DNA from: Arcobacter sp. EP1
Lineage (GTDB): Bacteria > Campylobacterota > Campylobacteria > Campylobacterales > Arcobacteraceae
Reading direction: 5' to 3'
DNA: 64,000 bases
Assembly (NCBI GenBank): GCA_001655195.1
Contig: LPNY01000042.1
Location: forward strand, 195,331 to 259,330
The notes under the pieces are model-generated. The model worked only from the letters and a program-made list of their open reading frames with translations, was not told the DNA's origin and did no database searches. This document shows positions 43,614 to 51,907 of the stretch, piece by piece. Both the position numbers and the translations under genes were made by a program. Within the stretch, counting starts at the first letter, position 1. Every line of letters starts with the position of its first letter.

Positions 43614-45926
43614 TTACGATTGACTATGTGAGTCTTTTTGAAGTTTAAGTGGTAAAGAGACTGTAAATTCTGCTCCCTTATAGTCTTTATTTTTATAACT
43701 AAAACTTTTGTTTTTAACGTTAAGACTTCCCTTTAGATGTTTGACAACAATCTCTTCACACATATAAAGTCCTATTCCCGTTCCTTGACTTTGATGTTTT
43801 GTTGTAAAGTAGGGTTCAAAAATTCTTGAAAGGATTTCTTCTTTTATCCCTTCTGCATTATCTAATATGTTAATAACAACACTATCCTCATTTGTAGAAG
43901 TGGTAATAAAAATAAATCGATTTTCTTTTCTTCTTAAAATAAGGGCATCTTTGGCATTATTTAATAGATTGATAAGAACTTGAAGCAATTCATTTTCTAA
44001 AGAATTTAAAGTACTATTTTCAATATCATCAATAATTTGAATATTATTTTCAATACATTGTGTTCGCATGAGGCTAAGCGCTTTTTCGATGGTTGGTTTT
44101 AATAAAAAATTTGTGATATCTTTATTAGATTTATAAAAGTTTCTAAAGTCTTCAATGGTTTGAGATAAATATTGAGCAGACTTATTAATAGCATCCATAG
44201 AGTGATTAAATTCATCGTCGGATAAAAGACCTAACTCCTTTTGGATTTTCATTCCCGTTGAAGCAGTTGAAATTGTTGAAAGGGGTTGTCTCCATTGGTG
44301 GGCAATATTTCCAAGCATTTCACCCATTGCTGCCATTTTACTTTGTTGATAAAGAAGTTCTTCTTTTTGGTGCTTTTCCAACTCTAACATTTTATTATCG
44401 GTAATATCTTGAATAACTCCACTGATGAGTTGTTTATTTAAATCAACTTGTCCTCGACAGTCTATCCAACGAATATCTCCATTTGGACGAATAATCCGGT
44501 AGTTACAATGATGCTCTTCTCCCGTTTCCATCGCCTTTTGTAGTGATGCTCCAAAACATGACCAATCATCAGGGTGCATAATTGTTTTCAAAAATTTAGG
44601 ACCAATGTTTATAGGTTTTTCTTTGATACCAAATATTTTGAGAATTTGTTCTGACCAGGTGGCTTCCATAGTTTCTAAGTTTAATTCCCAGTCGCCAATT
44701 TTTGCCACTTCTTGTGCTTTTTTAAGCATAGTTTTCTGCTTGATATTTTCATTGATTTCATCTTTGAGTTGACGTTTATATCTGAAGAATTTTCGTTCCA
44801 AGATTTTTGCCACATAAAAAGAGATAATTAATAAAATAATGGTGATAATAAAACTTGAAATAATCATAGTGTGTAAGTAGTCTTTATATTTTGCTTCAAG
44901 GTAATTCTTTTTTTCTTTAAGTGTGCTTTGAATATCATCTAAATAAAAGCCCATAGAGACAAACCATTTCCATTTAGGAAAGGTTTTAACAAAAAAGAGT
45001 TTTGTTGTTTTTTGCCCTGTTTTTGGATGAATACTCAGTGCATTGGAGTAAAAAGCTTCTCGTTGGGGTATGATTTCTTGTAAATCTTTTAAAAGAGGTT
45101 TTAGCTTTAGAAGGTTTTTTTCTTCTTGAATATTTTTATAAAGAAGTCTCTCATTTGGATGAATTAAAAATGTTCCATCAAAACTTAACAAAATATGATG
45201 GCGATTATTTGCCATTTTAAGTGTGGAAAAGTACTCTAAAACAGATTCTTTGACCTTTTGTTCAAAATCCTTGAGGTATTCTCCTGTTCCAAAGATTAAA
45301 TTATAGGGTTCAAATTTTTCCGCATAAACAATCTTTTTTTGCTGTGTTGTTACATCCTGTGGATCAAACAAGTAAAAGGTTGCAAACCCTTTTTGTTGTT
45401 TTTTAATGATATTTTGAACTACTTTAAATCGATTTACCCCATTTTTATCTTTGTTTTGGGAGATATCAACGCCCTCTTTATTAGGTAATATTGGGTGTAG
45501 AACATTTACCCCATTCCTATGATGAATAAAAATATGACCGCGACCATCATTAAAACGTATTTTTCGTAATGCATCTTTAATCATTTGTAAAATTTCTGTT
45601 TTTGTTTTGATGTTTTTATTTTGTTCATAGATGCTTTGTGCAATAACTTTTGCATTGGCAACTCTTTTTTGAAGGCTTGTCTTTAAATGTATTTCCATTT
45701 TATTGTATCGTGTTTCAATAAAATCAACAGCTGTCTGTACATTTTGTTTAATAAGAAGTTTTTGTTCTCGTACATATTCTGCTTGAATACGTTTTTTTTC
45801 ATTTTTAAGAGTAGAGTTATAATCAATATAAAGTAGTAGGGTAATAAAAATACTTGCCAACATAATAATAAAGGGAGGAGTATATTTGATGATTTTTAAG
45901 ATGTTTTTCTCATCATTTCTTACCAT
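43614..45926 (-). CDS. Cache/PAS sensor histidine kinase
   Basis: This kinase is about 770 residues long. TM1 (about 17-37) is followed by a periplasmic Cache domain (about 40-345), with FNDGRGHIFIHHRNGVNVLHP and LIFGTGEYLKDFEQ. TM2 lies at about 350-372. A PAS domain (about 415-515) has WSEQILKIFGI, HPDDW and IRWIDCRGQV. The H-box is GEMLGNIAHQWRQPLSTIST with H543. The ATPase has LLNNAKDALI, DNAEGI, IFEPYFTTK and GTGIGLYMCE. The frame opens at GTG 45935, but AAGGTG lies 6 nt before ATG 45926, so that start is preferred. No response regulator is adjacent, so it is an orphan kinase. Confidence 0.92.
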   Translation of the reverse strand: MVRNDEKNILKIIKYTPPFIIMLASIFITLLLYIDYNSTLKNEKKRIQAEYVREQKLLIKQNVQTAVDFIETRYNKMEIHLKTSLQKRVANAKVIAQSIYEQNKNIKTKTEILQMIKDALRKIRFNDGRGHIFIHHRNGVNVLHPILPNKEGVDISQNKDKNGVNRFKVVQNIIKKQQKGFATFYLFDPQDVTTQQKKIVYAEKFEPYNLIFGTGEYLKDFEQKVKESVLEYFSTLKMANNRHHILLSFDGTFLIHPNERLLYKNIQEEKNLLKLKPLLKDLQEIIPQREAFYSNALSIHPKTGQKTTKLFFVKTFPKWKWFVSMGFYLDDIQSTLKEKKNYLEAKYKDYLHTMIISSFIITIILLIISFYVAKILERKFFRYKRQLKDEINENIKQKTMLKKAQEVAKIGDWELNLETMEATWSEQILKIFGIKEKPINIGPKFLKTIMHPDDWSCFGASLQKAMETGEEHHCNYRIIRPNGDIRWIDCRGQVDLNKQLISGVIQDITDNKMLELEKHQKEELLYQQSKMAAMGEMLGNIAHQWRQPLSTISTASTGMKIQKELGLLSDDEFNHSMDAINKSAQYLSQTIEDFRNFYKSNKDITNFLLKPTIEKALSLMRTQCIENNIQIIDDIENSTLNSLENELLQVLINLLNNAKDALILRRKENRFIFITTSTNEDSVVINILDNAEGIKEEILSRIFEPYFTTKHQSQGTGIGLYMCEEIVVKHLKGSLNVKNKSFSYKNKDYKGAEFTVSLPLKLQKDSHSQS

Positions 45927-45972
45927 TTGTGACACCTTATATCTTTTAGATTATAACACAATTCATGTAAAG

Positions 45973-46764
45973 CTAAAATTTTAATTGTAGATGAATCTCA
46001 ATAAAACGTAAAAGAGTATTCACAAACGCTTTTGCACATGCTTGACGACTCTGTTTTGAGTCACGACATCCCATATAGGGAAACTCTATTTGAATTCCGT
46101 TGATAACTCCGTTATCCAAAGAACCATAACGTATTGTATCGTAAGCGCCTTCAAAATAGTTGTCATCGCTGGCATAGGGTAGTTTAACTGATGGAATAGA
46201 ATCATAACCTTGGTTACACATTAAACTTCCAAGAGAGTGTGGCCCTCTTAGTTGGTCTATAAAAGACTCTTGTGAAAAATTTGAGAGGGTTTTGATACTG
46301 GAATTAATTTGTGCTTCTTTGAGTGTTGATTCATGCTGTTTTAAAACGTCATTTTTTAGTAAGTATCCAAACTCCAAATAACCTTTAGGGTGAGATTGTC
46401 CGTGGATATCAATGTAGATGCCTTTACCAAACTGTTTTTGAACTTTTTTACGTGAACTTTGAATCAAAAAATGAAACTGATTGTAGATAGTTCCCGCTTT
46501 TTCACCTTCATAAGCCTCTTTTGTTTCACGATTGATATCTACCTTTTCTCTGGAAATTGTAGCAATAATTCCATAGGGAGTTTTTCCCGTTTGTTTATGA
46601 AACTCTTGGATAATTTCTTGGGTGAGTTCCAGTGTATAATCATCTTTATCAAAAACTCCAGAGGTTCTGGTTTGGATATCTTCTGGTTTTTCATCACCTC
46701 CATGGGGAGCACTTAAGATAATAGGAAGGTCACCCTCATAGTATTGAATGTAGTGGTTAGTCAT
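45973..46764 (-). CDS. N-formylglutamate amidohydrolase family protein
   Basis: This cytosolic zinc-dependent hydrolase is related to HutG, which releases formate from N-formylglutamate. Conserved blocks are LPIILSAPHGGDEKPEDI (metal-binding HGG), DDYTLELTQEI, TISREKVDINRETKEAYEG (the R-x-K-x-D-x-N-R signature), YIDIHGQSHPKGYLEFGY and GIQIEFPYMGCRD. The length of about 263 residues is normal. The open frame extends four codons further, but the ATG at 46764 overlaps the preceding stop as ATGACTAA, a coupled start. No other histidine-degradation genes are present, so the true substrate could be another N-formyl or N-acyl compound. Confidence 0.85.
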   Translation of the reverse strand: MTNHYIQYYEGDLPIILSAPHGGDEKPEDIQTRTSGVFDKDDYTLELTQEIIQEFHKQTGKTPYGIIATISREKVDINRETKEAYEGEKAGTIYNQFHFLIQSSRKKVQKQFGKGIYIDIHGQSHPKGYLEFGYLLKNDVLKQHESTLKEAQINSSIKTLSNFSQESFIDQLRGPHSLGSLMCNQGYDSIPSVKLPYASDDNYFEGAYDTIRYGSLDNGVINGIQIEFPYMGCRDSKQSRQACAKAFVNTLLRFIEIHLQLKF

Positions 46765-47497
46765 TGGTTGAATCATATAGTGCTTTTGCCTTTCTATTTC
46801 GTTCTTGTTTGAGCTTCATATCGATGTATTTTGCGTCAATGTTTTGTTTGTTCTTAAATCCTAAGGTCTGTTTCTTTTTGATAGGTTTAATCTCATAAAT
46901 CTCAAAACCTGCTTCCCACATGGAAAGACGAATTGGTGTTGAAACTGAATAGGTTGTAATAATCGCATTGTCATTACAAGCAGTATAAATATCACTAAAA
47001 TACTCCACGGTCCAAAGTTCACTGTTTACTTCACTGGAAAAGGCATCTTGATAAACAACATCAATATTTTTTAATGATTTAATATAACTTCTCGCATCAC
47101 CAATATGCAGGGATATTTTTAAGTGTTCATTTTCGTAGTAGTGTTGAGTACTTAAGCTTTTGATGATAGGTTTGAGATTATCAAATTCATTTGGGTATTC
47201 AAAGTTGATTAATGAATCAATTAACGCTTTATCTAATTCAGGTGAAAAAATTTCAAGCTCTACTTGGAGTCTCTCTTTTTGGCAGTAATAAAGGGTGCTA
47301 AGGGTGTTGTAACCTAGTCCAAAACAGATATCTAAGATACGTAATTTTTTTGTCTTTCTATGAAAGTTAAATGCTGGGATAACATGTTTTGTGAGGGATT
47401 CTTGTATGGCTCCCGTTTTAATATCGTGAAAGTTTTGATTGTACTTTACTGAATAAAGGGTATTAGAACCATCACTTGTGGTAACAAGAGTGTCCAT
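46757..47497 (-). CDS. MnmD-like tRNA-U34 methyltransferase
   Basis: This 246-residue protein resembles the methyltransferase half of MnmC, which finishes methylaminomethyl-uridine at tRNA position 34. LRILDICFGLGYNTLSTL is the SAM motif. The catalytic block is VVYQDAFSSEVNSELWTVEYFSDI, followed by ITTYSVSTPIRLSMWEAGFEI and KKQTLGFKN, all family hallmarks. There is no fused FAD oxidase, so another enzyme must provide that step. It lies in the operon luxS-unknown-mnmD-amidohydrolase with 2-8 bp spacings. No Shine-Dalgarno is clear, so translation is coupled. Confidence 0.86.
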   Translation of the reverse strand: MDTLVTTSDGSNTLYSVKYNQNFHDIKTGAIQESLTKHVIPAFNFHRKTKKLRILDICFGLGYNTLSTLYYCQKERLQVELEIFSPELDKALIDSLINFEYPNEFDNLKPIIKSLSTQHYYENEHLKISLHIGDARSYIKSLKNIDVVYQDAFSSEVNSELWTVEYFSDIYTACNDNAIITTYSVSTPIRLSMWEAGFEIYEIKPIKKKQTLGFKNKQNIDAKYIDMKLKQERNRKAKALYDSTND

Positions 47498-47499
47498 AT

Positions 47500-47943
47500 T
47501 TATAGCCCACTACCCCACATATGCAGTTTTTTTGCCGTGATGATAACATACTCATCAAAGAGGTCAATATGATTGATAGCAACAAAAGAGGTTTTATCCA
47601 GTAAACTTTTGATTTCATCCACATTATTATGTGAAATTTTTTCTAAGATAATAATATTTGCTGAGTTTTCAAGTGCTTTATACATCATTTTTATGATTTT
47701 ACCTTTATTTGGGCAGTGTGATAGAATATCACTAAGAATAATATATTCAAATTCTCGTGCTGTTCCGCTAAGTTTTGCACTTGCTTCATTACTAAATTGG
47801 CGTGCATCTAACTCCCCATGTAAATCAGCCACTACCTCTTCAATAACAGGATTTAAAAAGTTAATCCCGTTATTAATATGAAGAATCTTAATATTTTCAA
47901 AAGGTTGAAATAAACCTTTAAAAAGAGTAAGTTCTTTTTGCAC
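47500..47943 (-). CDS. Unknown protein, degenerate methyltransferase-like fold (GTG start)
   Basis: This 147-residue protein starts at GTG directly after the luxS stop, with AGGAA 6 nt upstream in the end of luxS. The pattern ENIKILHINNGINFLNPVI, then FEYIILSDILSHCPNKG and SANIIILEKIS resembles a Rossmann-type methyltransferase core with a changed glycine loop, so SAM binding is doubtful. I recognise no named family. Its place between luxS and mnmD in a tight operon suggests a role near SAM recycling or tRNA modification, but this is inference. Confidence 0.7.
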   Translation of the reverse strand: MQKELTLFKGLFQPFENIKILHINNGINFLNPVIEEVVADLHGELDARQFSNEASAKLSGTAREFEYIILSDILSHCPNKGKIIKMMYKALENSANIIILEKISHNNVDEIKSLLDKTSFVAINHIDLFDEYVIITAKKLHMWGSGL

Positions 47944-48459
47944 TTAGATTCCTAATTTTTTCATTTTCTTTTCAGATAAGAAAAGTTCTTTATTACTCAT
48001 AACACCAATCTCTTGTTTGAGCATATCTTTTGCAATTTTTTTAGCATTTTTTAGTGAGTGCATTTTAAATGTACCACATTGGTAAACATTTAGTTCTGGA
48101 ATATCACCTTCACTTTTTACTTCTAAAATATCTTTGAACGCTTTTTTCATAGCTTTGGCAACTTTTTTCTCACTAGGTTTTCCTAAAACGCTCATGTAAA
48201 AACCAGTTCGACATCCCATTGGAGAACAGTCAATAATCTCAACATCTTTAGAGTTTAAATGGGCTCTAATGAATCCAGCAAAAAGATGCTCTAATGTATG
48301 AATCCCTTTTCCATCCATTTTATCAACATTTGGTTGGTAAAATCGTAAATCAAAAACAGTGATAATATCTCCACTTGGAGAGGTCATCGTTTTTGCAACA
48401 CGAACTGCAGGTGCATTCATCTTAGTATGGTCGACACAAAAAGAGTCTAATAATGGCAT
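47944..48459 (-). CDS. luxS: S-ribosylhomocysteine lyase LuxS
   Basis: LuxS splits S-ribosylhomocysteine into homocysteine and the AI-2 precursor, completing SAM recycling. The metal site is H54-T-L-E-H58 and C128. The catalytic cysteine is C83 in [11 protein letters not shown]. The 171-residue length and opening [20 protein letters not shown] are standard. Homocysteine made here can feed MetH, encoded at 11.7-15.1 kb. The RBS is AAAAGGATT. It is the first gene of a four-gene operon. Confidence 0.97.
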   Translation of the reverse strand: MPLLDSFCVDHTKMNAPAVRVAKTMTSPSGDIITVFDLRFYQPNVDKMDGKGIHTLEHLFAGFIRAHLNSKDVEIIDCSPMGCRTGFYMSVLGKPSEKKVAKAMKKAFKDILEVKSEGDIPELNVYQCGTFKMHSLKNAKKIAKDMLKQEIGVMSNKELFLSEKKMKKLGI

Positions 48460-48482
48460 TGTATAATCCTTTTTTAATTTGC

Positions 48483-48506
48483 TTAGGATTTTATCCTAAT
48501 TTTTTT
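48483..48506 (+). terminator. Perfect plus-strand terminator between two minus-strand genes
   Basis: TTAGGAT (48483-48489) pairs with ATCCTAA (48493-48499) and is followed by TTTTTTT in the plus direction. Both neighbouring genes run the other way, where an A-run precedes and no U tract follows. It may end an antisense transcript or serve as a leader hairpin for luxS. Confidence 0.5.
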
Positions 48507-48528
48507 GAATAGGGCTTTAGTTTTTAAA

Positions 48529-48816
48529 CTAGCCTAAAATTTCCATATCATCTTTAAATTTTTCAGCACAAAATGGCTCGAAATTCTCTTTGTAGTGTTT
48601 ATAATGAGCGGTTTTACCGTGTGCATCTAGATAATCTTGGTTTTCCCATGTCTCTACAACTACAAACTCGGTAGGTTTATTTGGAAGTTGATAAATATTA
48701 TATAAAGTACATCCAGGTTCTGCCCGTGATGGTTCAATCATTGTAATGAGTAACTCTTTTAATTCATTGATAGACTCATCTTTTGCAATAAATACTACTT
48801 TTTTGGTAATTTCCAT
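48529..48816 (-). CDS. ABM-domain monooxygenase-like protein
   Basis: This 95-residue protein of the antibiotic biosynthesis monooxygenase/YgiN group is a dimeric ferredoxin-like fold that oxidises quinols or small phenolics without cofactors. Blocks EITKKVVFIAKDESINELKE, SRAEPGCTLYNIYQL, VVVETWENQDYLDAH and the final FEPFCAEKFKDD match the family. The RBS is AAGGACA. It lies 69 bp before luxS on the same strand, separated by a hairpin. Substrate unknown. Confidence 0.88.
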   Translation of the reverse strand: MEITKKVVFIAKDESINELKELLITMIEPSRAEPGCTLYNIYQLPNKPTEFVVVETWENQDYLDAHGKTAHYKHYKENFEPFCAEKFKDDMEILG

Positions 48817-48897
48817 AAAATGTCCTTAGGTTTAAGTAACTGAGATTTTATCTAAATTTGATTAAAGTGGCGATTATGAACTATTATCATTTTTTGA

Positions 48898-48903
48898 TAT
48901 AAT
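48898..48903 (+). promoter_or_regulatory. -10 box 6 nt before a kinase start (leaderless candidate)
   Basis: TATAAT at 48898-48903 ends 6 nt before the ATG at 48910, the distance to a transcription start. No Shine-Dalgarno is visible. The mRNA may start at the ATG itself. Confidence 0.5.
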
Positions 48904-48909
48904 TGCATA

Positions 48910-50682
48910 ATGAAATTGAATACAGATGATTTTAATATTTTTTCTCTTCACAACCGTTATATTCCTGCCATATTAATTATTGCAGTTTTTTCTTTTTTTG
49001 GTTATTTAAATGTAAAAGAGATTATGGTATCCATTAAAAATGATGGTTCTATCATTAATATGAGCGGAAAACAAAGAATGTTATCCCAAAAACTCGTTTT
49101 ATTGTCCCAAAACTATTTTTATAATCCAACGAAGAAAAATAAAGATGAGTTGTTAGAAAATATTGAAAAAATAGAATCCTTTCATAATATTCTAATGAAA
49201 GAGATCCCCACAGAAAAACTTCGACAAACCTATGCTTCTTTAGACCATGAATTAGTTGTTTTTATCTCGTTAATCAAAGATGTGTATAGTTCCGGAGATA
49301 ATAATATTTTAGAGAGCTTACATGATAAATCTAAAGAGCTGTTAGCATTATTTGATGATGCAGTAGTAGAGTACAAAAAAGTTAACGACTTAAAACTAGA
49401 GCGCCTAGAAGAGAATCAAAAGTATATTTTTATAACTATCCTAGTTCTGTTAATCTTAGAGGCTATTCTTATTTTTTATCCAGCAAGTAGACGTATAAAA
49501 CAAGATACCGAAGACCTTGAAAATGCAATTCAATATAAAACAAAAGAGTTACAAAAGTCCATTGATATTATTAGTAATCATGTTATTTACTCTCGAACGA
49601 ATTTAAATGGTGTTATTACTTACGCCAGTAGGGCCTTTAGTGAAGTTTCAGGTTTTACCAATGAAGAGTTAGTCGGTAAGCCTCATAACATAGTACGCCA
49701 TCCTGATATGCCAAAAAGTGCATTTAAAGATATGTGGAACACGATAAAATCAGGAAAACATTGGCGAGGTGAAGTTAAAAATAGGAAAAAAGATGGCGGC
49801 TTTTATTGGGTTGATGCATTTATTACCCCTGAGTATGATAACCGAGGAAACCTTATCGGTTATGCAGGAGTTAGACATAATATCACTTCAAAAAAAGCAA
49901 TTGAGTCTCTCAACCTTGATTTGAAGAAAAAAGTTAAAGATGAGGTTGAAAAAAACCGAGCCAAAGATGAAAAACTTCATGAACAAACCAAAATGATACA
50001 AATGAGTGAACTTCTTGGAAATATTGCTCACCATTGGCGTCAACCGTTAAGTGCTATTTCAACAGCATCAAGTGGCCTAATATTAAAAAAAGAGGTGGGT
50101 ATATTAAATGATGATGAATACATTGATACTCTGAAAAAAATCATGGTTATTACCAAAGATTTATCTCGAACCATTGATGAGTTTACTGGGTTTGTAAATA
50201 TTGATAAGCGACCAATCTCTTTTGAGCTGCAAAACCGTATGGAAGATACGCTAAGTCTTATCTCAAATACTTTAGATAATCATAATATTACTATCGTTAC
50301 TGATTACGAAAAAGAGCCTTTACTTATCTTTGGAGTGCCTTCATTACTTTCTCAAGCTATTTTAAATATTTTGACTAACGCCAAAGATGTTATTTTAGAA
50401 AAACATATTGAGTCACCAAAAATTTCCATAAAAATAAAAAAAGATGTTAACTTGGCATTTCTTACCATCGAAGATAATGCAGGTGGTATCGATGATACTA
50501 TTATTAATAAAATTTTTGAGCCTTACTTTACAACTAAACATCAAAGTCAAGGTACAGGAATGGGGTTACATTACACTTATAAACTTATTACCCAAGAGTT
50601 TCACGGGGAATTAGTTGTAGAAAATACATTACAAGGTGCGAAGTTTAGTATTCATATCCCCCTTAGGAGTATAGATGCTTAG
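48910..50682 (+). CDS. PilJ-type/PAS sensor histidine kinase
   Basis: This 590-residue inner-membrane kinase has TM1 (about 17-33). The periplasmic region (about 40-170) opens with the type IV pili chemotaxis-transducer N-terminal motif NMSGKQRMLSQKLVLLSQ, known from nitrate/nitrite sensors and PilJ. TM2 lies at about 174-192. An Aer-like PAS (about 215-330) has YASRAFSEVSGFTNEELVGK and HNIVRHPDMPKSAFKDMW. The H-box is SELLGNIAHHWRQPLSAIS with H374, then an ATPase with ILTNAKDVILE, EDNAGGI and GTGMGLHYTY. It overlaps the LysE gene by 8 bp. The Aer-like PAS suggests redox or energy sensing. Confidence 0.92.
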   Translation: MKLNTDDFNIFSLHNRYIPAILIIAVFSFFGYLNVKEIMVSIKNDGSIINMSGKQRMLSQKLVLLSQNYFYNPTKKNKDELLENIEKIESFHNILMKEIPTEKLRQTYASLDHELVVFISLIKDVYSSGDNNILESLHDKSKELLALFDDAVVEYKKVNDLKLERLEENQKYIFITILVLLILEAILIFYPASRRIKQDTEDLENAIQYKTKELQKSIDIISNHVIYSRTNLNGVITYASRAFSEVSGFTNEELVGKPHNIVRHPDMPKSAFKDMWNTIKSGKHWRGEVKNRKKDGGFYWVDAFITPEYDNRGNLIGYAGVRHNITSKKAIESLNLDLKKKVKDEVEKNRAKDEKLHEQTKMIQMSELLGNIAHHWRQPLSAISTASSGLILKKEVGILNDDEYIDTLKKIMVITKDLSRTIDEFTGFVNIDKRPISFELQNRMEDTLSLISNTLDNHNITIVTDYEKEPLLIFGVPSLLSQAILNILTNAKDVILEKHIESPKISIKIKKDVNLAFLTIEDNAGGIDDTIINKIFEPYFTTKHQSQGTGMGLHYTYKLITQEFHGELVVENTLQGAKFSIHIPLRSIDA

Positions 50683-51289
50683 TTTTGATTTTTTAATGAC
50701 AAGTTTAATCTTGGTACTTATTCCAGGAACAGGTGTTATTTATACGGTTTCAATTGGTTTATTTGTTGGTAAAAAACAAAGCGTTGCAGCTGCTATTGGT
50801 TGCACTTTTGGGATTGTTCCTCATTTATTAGCAACTATTTTTGGATTAGCGACTATTTTACATACGAGTGCTGTTGCTTTTCAAGTTGTAAAATTTTTAG
50901 GAGTAGCCTATTTGCTCTATTTAGCTTGGGGTATGTATAAAGCAGGAGGAAGTTTATCTATATCCAACGAGAATCAAAGTGAAAGCTTATTCTCTATATC
51001 AATTCGTGCAGTTTTAATAAATATTTTAAACCCAAAACTCTCTATTTTCTTTTTAACTTTTTTGCCACAATTTATTGAACCTACCTCAAAAACGGTATTG
51101 ACGGATATGATATATCTTAGTGTTATTTTTATGGTAATGACATTTGTGGTTTTTGCTTGTTATGGAGTATTTGCCAATAAAGCACGCATATTTATTACTG
51201 GTTCTCCCAAAATTATGGAACGTATTCAAAAAACTTTTGCAACTTTTTTTGTACTTTTTAGTGCAAAGTTGGCTTTTGCTGAACGATAG
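50675..51289 (+). CDS. LysE/RhtB-family exporter, second copy
   Basis: This 204-residue inner-membrane exporter has about six hydrophobic helices. LILVLIPGTGVIYTVSIGLF lies where the family has the PGP motif, here PGT, and VLINILNPKLSIFFLTFLP is the second signature. It overlaps the upstream kinase gene by 8 bp, so expression is tied to that sensor. A hairpin with AATCTA/TAGATT arms follows. Substrate unknown; amino acids or homoserine-like compounds are usual for the family. Confidence 0.9.
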   Translation: MLSFDFLMTSLILVLIPGTGVIYTVSIGLFVGKKQSVAAAIGCTFGIVPHLLATIFGLATILHTSAVAFQVVKFLGVAYLLYLAWGMYKAGGSLSISNENQSESLFSISIRAVLINILNPKLSIFFLTFLPQFIEPTSKTVLTDMIYLSVIFMVMTFVVFACYGVFANKARIFITGSPKIMERIQKTFATFFVLFSAKLAFAER

Positions 51290-51291
51290 TG

Positions 51292-51310
51292 AATCTATTA
51301 TTTAGATTTT
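51292..51310 (+). terminator. Terminator of the kinase/LysE operon
   Basis: AATCTA (51292-51297) pairs with TAGATT (51303-51308) around TTATT and is followed by further Ts. The hairpin begins just after the stop codon. Confidence 0.55.
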
Positions 51311-51383
51311 TTAATTACTTTAAATAAAACAGTATTTATGTGGCATTATAATGTTAGTATGCATAATTAAAAACGATCTAGAT

Positions 51384-51402
51384 TAGACTAAGATAGAGTC
51401 TA
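51384..51402 (+). promoter_or_regulatory. Operator-like inverted repeat before the hemerythrin gene
   Basis: TAGACT (51384-51389) and AGTCTA (51397-51402) form a perfect repeat with a 7-nt spacer, next to a GATCTAGAT palindrome. The site lies 36 bp before the ATG and could bind a dimeric regulator. Confidence 0.35.
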
Positions 51403-51437
51403 TTGTAACGTGGGTAAATTGTTGAAAGGAAAATAAT

Positions 51438-51854
51438 ATGACGTCTATGATCAAATGGAATGATGAAAAAATGTCTATTGGAATTGCATCAATTGACGCA
51501 GAACATAAAAAATTACTTGACTTAATCAACAAGATCATTGAATCAATAGAACACAATCATCAAATGAATGATATTGATAAATTTATTGAAGCAGTGTTTG
51601 ATTATGTGGAGTATCATTTTAAAAACGAAGAACAACTCTTTGTAAAATATAATATAAGTGAAAGTGCGGTGCTAAAACATCAAGAAGACCATCAAGAGTT
51701 TAAAAATATGGCTAACTCTTTGTATTATGATATCAAAGAGAATAAAAATGCAAAAAGTGAACATGGTATTGAACTTGTGACAAAACTCTATAACTTTTTA
51801 ATAAATTGGCTATTACATCATATTGTAGTGGAAGATAAAAAAATCTTTTGTTAA
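51438..51854 (+). CDS. Bacteriohemerythrin
   Basis: This 138-residue four-helix bundle holds a non-heme di-iron site that binds oxygen. Ligands are visible as H23, H60, E64, H81, H85, H128 and D133, in IDAEHKKLLD, VEYHFKNEEQLF, LKHQEDHQEF and LLHHIVVEDKKIF. The opening KWNDEKMSIGIASID is typical. There is no fusion to a signalling domain. A good RBS (GAAAGGAAA) precedes ATG. Likely roles are oxygen storage, delivery or sensing for a microaerophile. Confidence 0.95.
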   Translation: MTSMIKWNDEKMSIGIASIDAEHKKLLDLINKIIESIEHNHQMNDIDKFIEAVFDYVEYHFKNEEQLFVKYNISESAVLKHQEDHQEFKNMANSLYYDIKENKNAKSEHGIELVTKLYNFLINWLLHHIVVEDKKIFC

Positions 51855-51907
51855 TATAGTTTCTATCAAATCCCCCTTTGCGTTGCTTAGACTCTATAAA
51901 GGAAGTC

